Assembly: GCA_050951585.1 (NCBI GenBank)
Contig: JBMNJI010000006.1
Location: 496,001 to 560,000, forward strand
Reading direction: 5' to 3'
Length of the DNA: 64,000 nucleotides
Source: UBA3937 sp050951585
GTDB taxonomy: Bacteria > Bacillota > Peptococcia > DRI-13 > DTU073
A model generated the notes under the pieces. The model ran no database searches, had not been told where the DNA came from, and saw only the letters and a list, made by a program, of their open reading frames with translations. The position numbers were made by a program, and so were the translations under genes. Shown here piece by piece: positions 51,698-59,509 of the stretch; within the stretch, counting starts at the first letter, position 1, and each line of letters begins with the position of its first letter.

Positions 51698-53641
51698 TTA
51701 GTTTTTAGTATTATTCAAAAAGTCACTAAACCAATTCTGATCACTATAGTAATATTGCCCATAACTGCCGTCTCCATCAGGAAAACCATTTTTATCGATA
51801 TCATCCGTAGTCGGGCCATCACTTCTCATCGGGTAATCGGTTTGATAACGGAACAGGTTTTCCAGGCTAATTACAGAGCCTTCTTCATCAAGGATGCCTA
51901 GTCCTTCATACGGAGCTTTCGTTAAATTGTACTGTACCCGTAAACTATGCGCTAATTCATGGGGGAGAACATAATCAGGATGATGAGGGTCAACACCTGA
52001 AACGCCCGGGATTCCCCCTAATGCAACTATACAGCCTGCATCTACCTCTTGCATATATGAATCAGTGGATGGCATACTTGCATTATAAAATATACCTGTA
52101 GGTTTATCCGCTTTAATAAGACTGTTGACAAGGGAACTATGCTCACGCGAATTCTTGACTTTCACCGCCGCATCGGGATCAGGGAAAATTTGACCATCCT
52201 CGGTGGCATAGTATTGCTGAAAGGATACATTATTAAGCATACTTACTACATCCTGGGGATTACCCTCTAAAACCCAAAGTTGTGAAGGCTGAAACGTTTC
52301 GCTATTAAATATTTTAATGCTGGAGAGGTCTTTGGTGATGCCGGAAGTAAGCACAGTACCAGGTAAATTACCCTTAGAAAGATAACCCATGATGCCACTG
52401 CCCCCAGCACCAGTAAGCGATATGGTGGGAATACCACTCTTCAGGCCGGCAAGCGCCTTGCTCTTAAGTGTGCCTGCTACGGCAAGGGCATTATTCTTAA
52501 TACTTGATAAACCACTGATTCCCTTTGCTAAATCATTTTTTATACCGGATAAATCGCTTTCTATCCCAGATAAACTACTTTTTATGCCAGAAAGTGTATT
52601 TGAGACGCTGGGAATACCGGTAAGCGCAATGGTGGGAACACCGTTCTTCAGCCCAGCAATGGCGGTGCTAGGAATACCGCTCTTCAGGTCGGCAAGCGCC
52701 TTGCTTTTCAGTGTACTGGCGATGCCCAGTGTACTATTCTTAATACTTGATAAACCACTGATTCTCTTTGCTAAATCATTTTTTATCCCGGATAAATCAC
52801 TTTTTATCCCAGATAAACTACTTTTTATGCCAGAAAGTGTATTTGAGACACCGGGAATACCGGTAAGCGCAATGGTGGGAACACCGTTCTTCAGCCCAGC
52901 AATGGCGATGCTAGGAATACCGCTCTTCAGGTCGGCAAGCGCCTTGCTTTTCAGTGTACTGGCGATGCCCAGCGTACTATTCTTAATACTTGATAAACCA
53001 CTGATTCTCTTTGCTAAATCATTTTTTATCCCGGATAAATCACTTTTTATCCCGGATAAATCACTTTTTATCCCGGATAAATCACTTTTTATCCCAGATA
53101 AACTACTTTTTATGCCAGAAAGTGTATTTGAGACACCGGGAATGCCGGTAAGCGCGATGCTAGGAATACCGCTCTTCAGACCGGTAATGGCGATGCTAGG
53201 AATACCGCTCTTCAGTCCCGCAAGCGCCTTGCTCTTAAGTGTGCCTGCTACGGCAAGGGCATTATTCTTAATACCAAGTGAACTACTCTTTGGTATGCTA
53301 TTTTTTATGCCGGAAAGACTTATACCGGTTTTTATTCCTGAAAGGGTACTTGAGATGCCGGGAAGGCTATTCTTAATACCGGAAAGTGAACTTGAGATGC
53401 CCGTGTATTTATTGCTAAGCTTTGCTTGGTAGTTGTTTATTCCACTTTGTATGTTAGAAATCTTTTCGTTTTTATAATTTGATGCCTTGCCCAGCGTATC
53501 CTCATAAAACATTCTTGCCTTTGTTAAAATACTGTCAATGAAAGAACCATTATCAGCAGCGAGAACACTGCCTGGTACACATAGTGAAGTGATAATGAAG
53601 AACAGGAGAACCAGTTTTACCTTAGGGTTTTTTTCGTTCAT
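51698..53641 (-). CDS. Secreted LSGIK-repeat protein with C-terminal metalloprotease-like domain
   Basis: 647 residues from ATG 53641 (GGGAGGCGG upstream). A signal peptide ends near VPGSVLAA. Residues about 30-85 are a helical region (FIDSILTKARMFYEDTLGKA) shared with the paralogue. From about 85 to 430 there are nested repeats of LSGIKS-D heptads and 81-residue units (TLKSKALADLKSGIPSIAI). The C-terminal domain (about 450-647) has PHELAHSLR (His561), DEEGSVISLENLFR, YPMRSDG and DDIDKNGFPDGDGSYGQY. The HExxH...EE...ENxxR...PxR order resembles the M91/NleD effector protease type. Function is inference; I know no described protein with this plan. Confidence 0.65.
   Translation of the reverse strand: MNEKNPKVKLVLLFFIITSLCVPGSVLAADNGSFIDSILTKARMFYEDTLGKASNYKNEKISNIQSGINNYQAKLSNKYTGISSSLSGIKNSLPGISSTLSGIKTGISLSGIKNSIPKSSSLGIKNNALAVAGTLKSKALAGLKSGIPSIAITGLKSGIPSIALTGIPGVSNTLSGIKSSLSGIKSDLSGIKSDLSGIKSDLSGIKNDLAKRISGLSSIKNSTLGIASTLKSKALADLKSGIPSIAIAGLKNGVPTIALTGIPGVSNTLSGIKSSLSGIKSDLSGIKNDLAKRISGLSSIKNSTLGIASTLKSKALADLKSGIPSTAIAGLKNGVPTIALTGIPSVSNTLSGIKSSLSGIESDLSGIKNDLAKGISGLSSIKNNALAVAGTLKSKALAGLKSGIPTISLTGAGGSGIMGYLSKGNLPGTVLTSGITKDLSSIKIFNSETFQPSQLWVLEGNPQDVVSMLNNVSFQQYYATEDGQIFPDPDAAVKVKNSREHSSLVNSLIKADKPTGIFYNASMPSTDSYMQEVDAGCIVALGGIPGVSGVDPHHPDYVLPHELAHSLRVQYNLTKAPYEGLGILDEEGSVISLENLFRYQTDYPMRSDGPTTDDIDKNGFPDGDGSYGQYYYSDQNWFSDFLNNTKN
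52438..53265. repeat. Nested in-gene repeats, 243/285-bp units with 21-bp subunits
   Basis: Unit marks (TCTTCAG before GGCAAGCGCC or similar) fall at 52438, 52681, 52924 and 53209, so spacings are 243, 243 and 285. The longer one has two extra 21-bp units coding LSGIKSD (five heptads instead of three). Units are nearly identical in sequence, so the expansion is recent. Confidence 0.85.
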
Positions 53642-53680
53642 TTCAAACCGCCTCCCAGTTATATTATTCCCTTAATTCAT

Positions 53681-53709
53681 ATTTTAGCATATTTTTTTGA
53701 ATATTCCAA
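53681..53709 (-). promoter_or_regulatory. Promoter of the 53641 gene, conserved with its paralogue
   Basis: Minus strand TTGGAA (53704-53709), 17 bases, TAAAAT (53681-53686). The surrounding sequence GCTTGGAATATTC and AAAAA.TATG is repeated in front of the paralogue (55437-55465). Confidence 0.75.
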
Positions 53710-53754
53710 GCATTTTACGCACCTACTTTAAAATTAATCCAGCCGCATTTTTAG

Positions 53755-53787
53755 CACAAAAAGAACGGCGGTTTTTTACTCCGCCGC
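53755..53787 (-). terminator. Terminator after the 55399-53816 gene
   Basis: CGGCGG and CCGCCG (53766-53771 and 53781-53786) form a GC stem, followed on the minus strand by TTCTTTTTG. Each paralogue is thus a separate transcript. Confidence 0.75.
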
Positions 53788-53815
53788 AGTAAAACATCCT
53801 TATAGCAATAAGTTG

Positions 53816-55399
53816 TTATTTACTATTAATATTGTTTGCATAGTATTCGTCCCACCAGTACTGGTTGTTAGGATCAAAATATTCACCATACCTGCCGTTC
53901 CCATCAGGTTGCCCATCATTATTAATATCATCCAATTTGGAACCGTCATCTCTCATTGGATAGCCAAATAAATTACGATGCCAGTTTTCCTCACGAATTG
54001 CGCGAGCTTCTTCATCTTTTCTACCTTCTTTGGTAGTCGTATCCATGCCTAATCCTTCTTCATGACTAAAAGTATGAAGAAATTCGTGTAACGTCGTGAT
54101 ATCAAGATCAAACAAGTTACCACTAGTCGTAATCGCCGGGATTTTCCCTAATGTAATCTTGTTTTTCTCCTTACTATGATCTACCCTTGAAATCGAGGCC
54201 AGCTCATCTTCATAAAGCCATATTTCTGTTGGCGTCTTTGCATTAATAATACTTTCAATAACAATGCTATAATTAGACGATTTATTGGGATCCTCCTTAG
54301 CTCCGGGATCCATCAAAACATAACCGTCGTCATCAATATAAACCGGCCGGCTGGAAAAATTGTTAAGCACATATTCAATGACATCTTTATCACCTTTCTT
54401 AACCCTTAGTTGTGAAGGTGGATTTAAAGCTTTACTAACACTTGAGATATCAGGGAGAACACCGGCAACGGCCACTGTAGGAACGTAGCTCTTGGCAAGT
54501 CTACTTGCTAAGCCGAGAGCACTACTTGACAAACTACCGATATCCTTCGGTAAACCGGCTTTTATGCCGGAAAGACCACTTTTTATACTGGAAAGTGTGC
54601 CGGCTATACCAGCAGAAACACCGGTATTTGTTGGTATATATTTTTTTATACCCGCAAGCTTTTGACTGCCTATTTCTGATATTTTACTCGCTATGCCGGA
54701 AAAGCTCTTAACTCCCGATAATGAACCTGTACCGGAAACGCCGGTAAGGGCTACGGTTGGAACATAGCTCTTGGAAAGTCTACTTGCTAAGCCGAGAGCA
54801 CTACTTGACAAACTACCGATATCCTTCGGTAAACCGGCTTTTATGCCGGAAAGACCACTTTTTATACTGGAAAGTGTGCCGGCTATACCAGCAGAAACAC
54901 CGGTATTTGTTGGTATATATTTTTTTATACCCGCAAGCTTTTGACTGCCTATTTCTGATATTTTACTCGCTATGCCGGAAAAGCTCTTAACTCCCGATAA
55001 TGAACCTGTACCGGAAACGCCGGTAAGGGCTACGGTTGGAACATAGCTCTTGGAAAGTCTACTTGCTAAGCCGAGAGCACTACTTGACAAACTACCGATA
55101 TCCTTCGGTAAACCGGCTTTTATGCCGGAAAGACCACTTTTTATACCGGAAAGTGAACTTTTCACGTTCGTGTATTTCGTTTGATAATCGTTTATTTTGT
55201 TTTGGATGCCGGATATCTTTGCGTTTTTATAATCTGACGCCTTGTTCAAAGTATTCTCATAAGCATTCTTTGCCTTTGATAAAAAAGAGTCGATTATACC
55301 ATCACCAGCAGCCAAAGCCCTGCCTGGCAGGCAGAGCGAAGTGATAATATATACCAGAAGAAGCCCCTTACAGTACCTTTTTAGCCTTTTTTCGTTCAT
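53816..55399 (-). CDS. Secreted LSGIK-repeat protein with metalloprotease-like domain, second paralogue
   Basis: 527 residues from ATG 55399 (GGGGGA upstream). Signal peptide to about residue 31 (VYIITSLCLPGRALAA). The helical region DSFLSKAKNAYENTLNKASD matches the paralogue. Residues about 75-330 are 93-residue repeats containing SLSGIKSGLSGIKAGLPKDI, ALGLASRLSKSYVPTVALTG and IGSQKLAGIKKYIPTNTGV. The C-terminal domain has LHEFLHTFSHEEG (His438), DEEARAIREENWHRNLFGYP with following MRDDG, and DDINNDGQPDGNGRYGEYFD. The EEARAIxxENxxRxxxGxPxR series is close to the M91/NleD-type signature. Substrate and cellular target are unknown. Confidence 0.65.
   Translation of the reverse strand: MNEKRLKRYCKGLLLVYIITSLCLPGRALAAGDGIIDSFLSKAKNAYENTLNKASDYKNAKISGIQNKINDYQTKYTNVKSSLSGIKSGLSGIKAGLPKDIGSLSSSALGLASRLSKSYVPTVALTGVSGTGSLSGVKSFSGIASKISEIGSQKLAGIKKYIPTNTGVSAGIAGTLSSIKSGLSGIKAGLPKDIGSLSSSALGLASRLSKSYVPTVALTGVSGTGSLSGVKSFSGIASKISEIGSQKLAGIKKYIPTNTGVSAGIAGTLSSIKSGLSGIKAGLPKDIGSLSSSALGLASRLAKSYVPTVAVAGVLPDISSVSKALNPPSQLRVKKGDKDVIEYVLNNFSSRPVYIDDDGYVLMDPGAKEDPNKSSNYSIVIESIINAKTPTEIWLYEDELASISRVDHSKEKNKITLGKIPAITTSGNLFDLDITTLHEFLHTFSHEEGLGMDTTTKEGRKDEEARAIREENWHRNLFGYPMRDDGSKLDDINNDGQPDGNGRYGEYFDPNNQYWWDEYYANNINSK
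54481..55155. repeat. 279-bp tandem repeat, about 2.4 copies
   Basis: Copies start at 54481, 54760 and 55039 with an exact 279-base period (93 codons) and near identity; the third copy stops near 55155. The period keeps the reading frame. Confidence 0.9.
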
Positions 55400-55436
55400 G
55401 TTGTCGCCGTCCCCCTTAATTTATTCATCATTCTGT

Positions 55437-55465
55437 ATTTTAACATACTTTTTCGAATATTCCAA
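55437..55465 (-). promoter_or_regulatory. Promoter of the 55399 gene
   Basis: Minus strand TTGGAA (55460-55465), 17 bases, TAAAAT (55437-55442); flanks GGTGCGCAAACGCTTGGAATATTC and AAAAAGTATG match the promoter at 53681-53709 almost base for base. Confidence 0.75.
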
Positions 55466-55520
55466 GCGTTTGCGCACCAGTTTTTAAACTAAAAGAACAT
55501 CCTTAAGCCCATTTCCTCCC

Positions 55521-56345
55521 TTAGTGCTGACAGTGCGGGCAAAAAACCGTGCCCCGCCCTGCCACCACGATTCTTTGCAGGGGGATACCACATTTTAAAC
55601 AAGGAAGTCCTTTGCGCCCATAGGCCTGTAATTTTTCCTGAAAACCGCCTTTTTCCCCGCGTCCGTCAACATAATCCCGCAAAGAAGTTCCGCGATACCT
55701 GACCCCTTCCGCCAGCTTGAAACGAATCGCCTGATAGAGCCTGGCAATCTCCTCTTCCTCTAATGTGCTCAGGTCCCGTTGCGGATGTATGCCGGCGGCG
55801 AAGGAAATCTCATCTGCGTAGATATTCCCAATACCCGCAATCCGCCTTTGATCCAGTAAAAATGCTTTCAGGATTCCCTTTTTGCCTGCTATTAATTTTT
55901 GCAGGCTTTCCAGGGTAAACTCCGGCGAAAGCGGTTCATACCCCAGTTCCTGCAAGCCTTTGATTCCGGCCCAGCAATCTGTCCGGGTAAGATAAATCAG
56001 ACCGAATTTGCGCAGATCGGTAAACCGCCAGTCTTGACCCGAGGATAAACGAAACCGCACATGAGTATGCTTGCTGAGCGGTATATCAGGAGCACACACG
56101 GTCAACTGGCCGGTCATCCGCAGGTGAATCACAAGAGTAAGCCCCTGGTCAAGGCGAAAAAGGAGATATTTCCCTCTGCGGGCGGCCTCTTTAATCGTCC
56201 GCCCGGCAATTTTTTCCTGAAAGACTGACGGCTCCATATTTTTGATGATCTTTTTGCAAAATACCTCTGCGAACTCGATCCGTTGGCCTTCGATAAAAGG
56301 CGTCAAAGATCTTTTCACTGTTTCTACTTCCGGTAATTCCGGCAT
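55521..56345 (-). CDS. mutM: Formamidopyrimidine-DNA glycosylase
   Basis: 274 residues from ATG 56345 (GAGGTG upstream). MPELPEVETVKRSLTPFI provides the catalytic Pro2 and Glu3; HLRMTGQL and FTDLRKFG are the DNA-contact motifs; the helix-two-turn-helix has IAGIGNIYADEISFAAGIHP; and the zinc finger CLKCGIPLQRIVVAGRGT with CPHC closes the protein. It removes 8-oxoguanine and formamidopyrimidines. It starts just after polA, as in many Firmicutes. Confidence 0.96.
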   Translation of the reverse strand: MPELPEVETVKRSLTPFIEGQRIEFAEVFCKKIIKNMEPSVFQEKIAGRTIKEAARRGKYLLFRLDQGLTLVIHLRMTGQLTVCAPDIPLSKHTHVRFRLSSGQDWRFTDLRKFGLIYLTRTDCWAGIKGLQELGYEPLSPEFTLESLQKLIAGKKGILKAFLLDQRRIAGIGNIYADEISFAAGIHPQRDLSTLEEEEIARLYQAIRFKLAEGVRYRGTSLRDYVDGRGEKGGFQEKLQAYGRKGLPCLKCGIPLQRIVVAGRGTVFCPHCQH

Positions 56346-56370
56346 CTTGTTCACCTCAATACATAGTCTG

Positions 56371-59256
56371 TTATTCTCCTGCTTCCTCATTTTCCAGCTC
56401 AAGCGGCTCTGAATCATACCAGTTCGGTCCTGTTTGCAGATCCACCTTCAAGGGAACGCTGAGGGGATAAGCCTGAGACATCATTTGATTTACTAACCGC
56501 CCCACCTGCCTTACTTTCTCCTTTGGTACCTCCAGGATTAATTCATCATGTACCTGTAAAAGAAGGGCTGTCTCCGGCTCCTTTTCCTGCAAAGCCTGGG
56601 TGAGCTTCAGCATCGCCAGCTTGATAATATCGGCGGCACTACCCTGGAGCGGTGTATTCATCGCCGCCCGCTCCGCAAAACTCCGCAAGTGAAAATTCCG
56701 GCTGTGCAGATCCGGCAAATAACGGCGCCTGTTCAGAATAGTTGTCACATACCCTTTTTCTTTTGCTTCGGCCACTGTCCTGTCCAAATATGCCTTGACC
56801 TCCTGATAACGGGTAAAATAGTTTTCAATATATTCTTTGGCCTCGGCCCTTGATATCCCTAAATCACGGCCTAAGCCGAAATCACTGATCCCATAGACAA
56901 TCCCGAAGTTTACTGCCTTGGCCGCACGGCGCATCCCGGCTGTCACAGCATCCATCGGCACGCCGAAAACCTCCGACGCGGTCCGGGCATGAATATCCTG
57001 ATTACACCGGAAAGCCTCAATCAGGACATCATCACAGGCCAGGTGGGCGAGTACACGCAGTTCGATCTGTGAATAATCGGCAGAAAGCAACACTTTACCC
57101 CTTGAGGGTAAAAAGGCCCGTCTGATCCGCCGCCCTTCCTCCATCCGAATGGGAATGTTCTGGAGGTTCGGCTCGGTGCTGGATAACCGCCCGGTTGCCG
57201 TTACCGCCTGATTGAAGGTGGTGTAGACCCGACCGGAAACCGGCTCCCTCAGTGTGCTTAAACCATCAATATAAGTGCTTTTTAGCTTAACCAACTGCCG
57301 ATAATCGAGAATCTTGGCGACGATTTCATGCTCCGGTGCTAAAGCCTCTAACACTTCGGCCCCGGTGGAATAACCGGTTTTCGTCTTTTTCCCTTTCGCC
57401 AGGCCCAGCTTTTCAAAGAGCAAGACACCCAGTTGTTTTGGTGAATTAAGATTAATCTCTTCACCGGCCAGCGCAAAAATTTCCTCGGTGAGACGCCGGA
57501 TCGAGGCATCAAAATCCTGCCCCATCTCGCCAAGAATACCTTCATCCAAAGTAATGCCTGTCTGCTCCATCTTCGCGAGAACAAAAGCCAGAGGCATTTC
57601 TACTTTCTGATAAAGCATGCTCATTTCCTGCCCGGTTAATTCCTCATATAGACTGTTGCCTAACTGAGCCAGCGCCTCCAATAGGAGCGGAAGGCTTTCC
57701 ACAGTCTGCGGCCGCACGCTATAATTAAGCCTTCCCTGCGCCAACGACCATAAATCCTGTGGCGAGCGGCTCGGATCCAGTAGATAGGCCAGTAAAAGCG
57801 TATCTCTGATTTCCTGTTCTTCGATGCCGGGCGGAAGCTGTATGCTCTCCGAATCAGCATGCAAAGCCAAAAGCACGGTCTTCAGATCATGAATAATTAT
57901 TTTTCGCTTTCTCCCCAGACTATTGACCAGGAATTTCTTCAAAAGCGCCCGGTACGAGGCTAATTCCTGCTCATCGTGCCAGCTTAGGATCGCTGACGGC
58001 TCATCGTTGATTTTGAGACCACAGGCGACAACTTGCCATTGCCGGGGGGATTTGCGCTCCGTCTCCACATAAAAGGCAACCTGTCCTTGTAAACCTTGGC
58101 TTTGTATCCCTTGAGCTGCTTGATGAAGAGTTTCATCCGGTTCAAACAAATTTAACTGTCCGCTCGCCGCCGCCTGCTTACCTGACTTCTTTCCCCTGTT
58201 TGCGGCTTCCTGACCCAATTCTGTGTCTGCCTCGCCAAGTTCGGCGCTTGCCCAGTCAAGATATTCCCGCAAAGCCTGCTCACTGTCCAGAACAAGATAT
58301 TCCGGGGAAACAGGTGAAGCGGCTGATTCTCCCTCCAAAGCGCTGTCTATTTCTCCGGAAGACCCTTTATTGATGCTCTCCCATTTTTCCCGCACATTTT
58401 GCAGGATGTTTTTGAATTCCAATTCCCGCAATTTCTCGATCAACTGCGGATAATCCGGCTCTTTTTGACGGCACTCCGCCAAGTCTAGCGTAAGCGGTGC
58501 ATCCAGGACGATCGTGGCAAGTTTTTTGCTTAATAGCGCCTGCTCACGATATGTCCGTAATAGCTCCCCGAGTTTTTTCCCGGCAAAATCTTCCCAGTGG
58601 GCCAGGACCTCATCCAGATTGCCATATTGCTTGACCAGCTTCACCGCAGTTTTCTCGCCTATGCCGGGAATCCCCGGAATATTGTCGGAGGCGTCCCCCA
58701 TTAAACCCTTCACATCAATCATTTGCCGGGGGCTTAATCCGTATTTCTCCTGCAAAAGACCTTCATCATAGATTTCGATTTCCGTAATCCCTTTCCGTGT
58801 TAAATAAACCTTCGTTTGCGGAGAGATTAACTGGAATGCATCACGGTCCCCGGTGACAATCAGATTGCTTAAGCCTTGCTCTTCACCCCGCCGGACGATC
58901 GTACCGATGAGATCATCCGCTTCAAAACCATCCATTTCGACAAGGGCAATATTCATGATTCTCAATAAATCTTTTAAAACGGGAAACTGCGGACGCAGCT
59001 CATCGGGCATCCCTTTTCTCGTCCCTTTATACTCGGCATAGACCTCGTGCCGAAAAACAACCTTGCCTTTGTCAAAAGCCACAACCAGATACTCCGGTTT
59101 TTCCTCTTCCAACACTTTAACCAGCATATTATAGAAGCCATAGATGGCATTGGTAATAAAGCCTTGCGAGTTTGAAAGCATCGGGATGGCATAAAAAGCC
59201 CTATTGGCCAGACTATTTCCGTCGATAATCAATAATTTCTCCGCCAAATTCTTCAC
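56371..59256 (-). CDS. polA: DNA polymerase I
   Basis: 961 residues from GTG 59256 (GAGG upstream; TTG 59247 possible). The 5' nuclease domain spans about 1-300 (LLIIDGNSLANRAFYAIP; MIDVKGLMGDASDNIPGIPG). The 3'-5' exonuclease domain (about 330-560) is degenerate and lacks the DxE acidic pair, as in Bacillus. The polymerase domain has motif A LSADYSQIELRVLAHL, motif B RRAAKAVNFGIVYGIS and motif C LLQVHDELILEV. A low-complexity insertion (GEADTELGQEAANRGKKSG) lies between the first two domains. First gene of the polA-fpg-coaE cluster. Confidence 0.96.
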   Translation of the reverse strand: MKNLAEKLLIIDGNSLANRAFYAIPMLSNSQGFITNAIYGFYNMLVKVLEEEKPEYLVVAFDKGKVVFRHEVYAEYKGTRKGMPDELRPQFPVLKDLLRIMNIALVEMDGFEADDLIGTIVRRGEEQGLSNLIVTGDRDAFQLISPQTKVYLTRKGITEIEIYDEGLLQEKYGLSPRQMIDVKGLMGDASDNIPGIPGIGEKTAVKLVKQYGNLDEVLAHWEDFAGKKLGELLRTYREQALLSKKLATIVLDAPLTLDLAECRQKEPDYPQLIEKLRELEFKNILQNVREKWESINKGSSGEIDSALEGESAASPVSPEYLVLDSEQALREYLDWASAELGEADTELGQEAANRGKKSGKQAAASGQLNLFEPDETLHQAAQGIQSQGLQGQVAFYVETERKSPRQWQVVACGLKINDEPSAILSWHDEQELASYRALLKKFLVNSLGRKRKIIIHDLKTVLLALHADSESIQLPPGIEEQEIRDTLLLAYLLDPSRSPQDLWSLAQGRLNYSVRPQTVESLPLLLEALAQLGNSLYEELTGQEMSMLYQKVEMPLAFVLAKMEQTGITLDEGILGEMGQDFDASIRRLTEEIFALAGEEINLNSPKQLGVLLFEKLGLAKGKKTKTGYSTGAEVLEALAPEHEIVAKILDYRQLVKLKSTYIDGLSTLREPVSGRVYTTFNQAVTATGRLSSTEPNLQNIPIRMEEGRRIRRAFLPSRGKVLLSADYSQIELRVLAHLACDDVLIEAFRCNQDIHARTASEVFGVPMDAVTAGMRRAAKAVNFGIVYGISDFGLGRDLGISRAEAKEYIENYFTRYQEVKAYLDRTVAEAKEKGYVTTILNRRRYLPDLHSRNFHLRSFAERAAMNTPLQGSAADIIKLAMLKLTQALQEKEPETALLLQVHDELILEVPKEKVRQVGRLVNQMMSQAYPLSVPLKVDLQTGPNWYDSEPLELENEEAGE

Positions 59257-59386
59257 CTCATCCTCTTGGGGGATATACCAACATTATATAAAGAAAACCA
59301 GGCTTGTGCCAATCTTTTTAAACGCGGCAAAAAGTCTTGGCCGCACTTGCTTATGCTTGCCTGAAATATCTACTTCCGACTACTCA

Positions 59387-59430
59387 AAAAACAGTGTACA
59401 GCGAAATATTTTCAGCTGTACACTGTTTAT
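59387..59430 (-). terminator. Terminator after the anti-sigma/DUF4349 gene
   Basis: ACAGTGTACAGC and GCTGTACACTGT (59391-59402, 59415-59426) form a perfect 12-bp stem, followed on the minus strand by TTTTTTGAG. The rest of 59257-59509 shows no gene. Confidence 0.85.
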
Positions 59431-59509
59431 TACGACGAGTAAAAAACCTCATCCCTATTACTGCTTTATCCGTTAATCCGTGCTCCTCCTGAACAAGGAT
59501 TTTTAAGGC

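Noticed and set aside
52389..53432. Long plus-strand open frame of 347 codons opposite the repeat protease gene
   Set aside because: It mirrors the frame-preserving repeats of the minus-strand gene, lacks a ribosome binding site, and encodes a repetitive hydrophobic peptide with no family resemblance.
54505..55344. Three nearly identical plus-strand frames of 68-102 codons
   Set aside because: They are produced by the 279-bp repeat on the opposite strand and share its exact spacing.
51035..55399. Prophage or toxin-immunity cassette explanation for the protease block
   Set aside because: There are no phage, integrase, secretion or immunity-like genes, no att-like repeats at the borders, and the genes have signal peptides, so a mobile cassette cannot be supported from the sequence.
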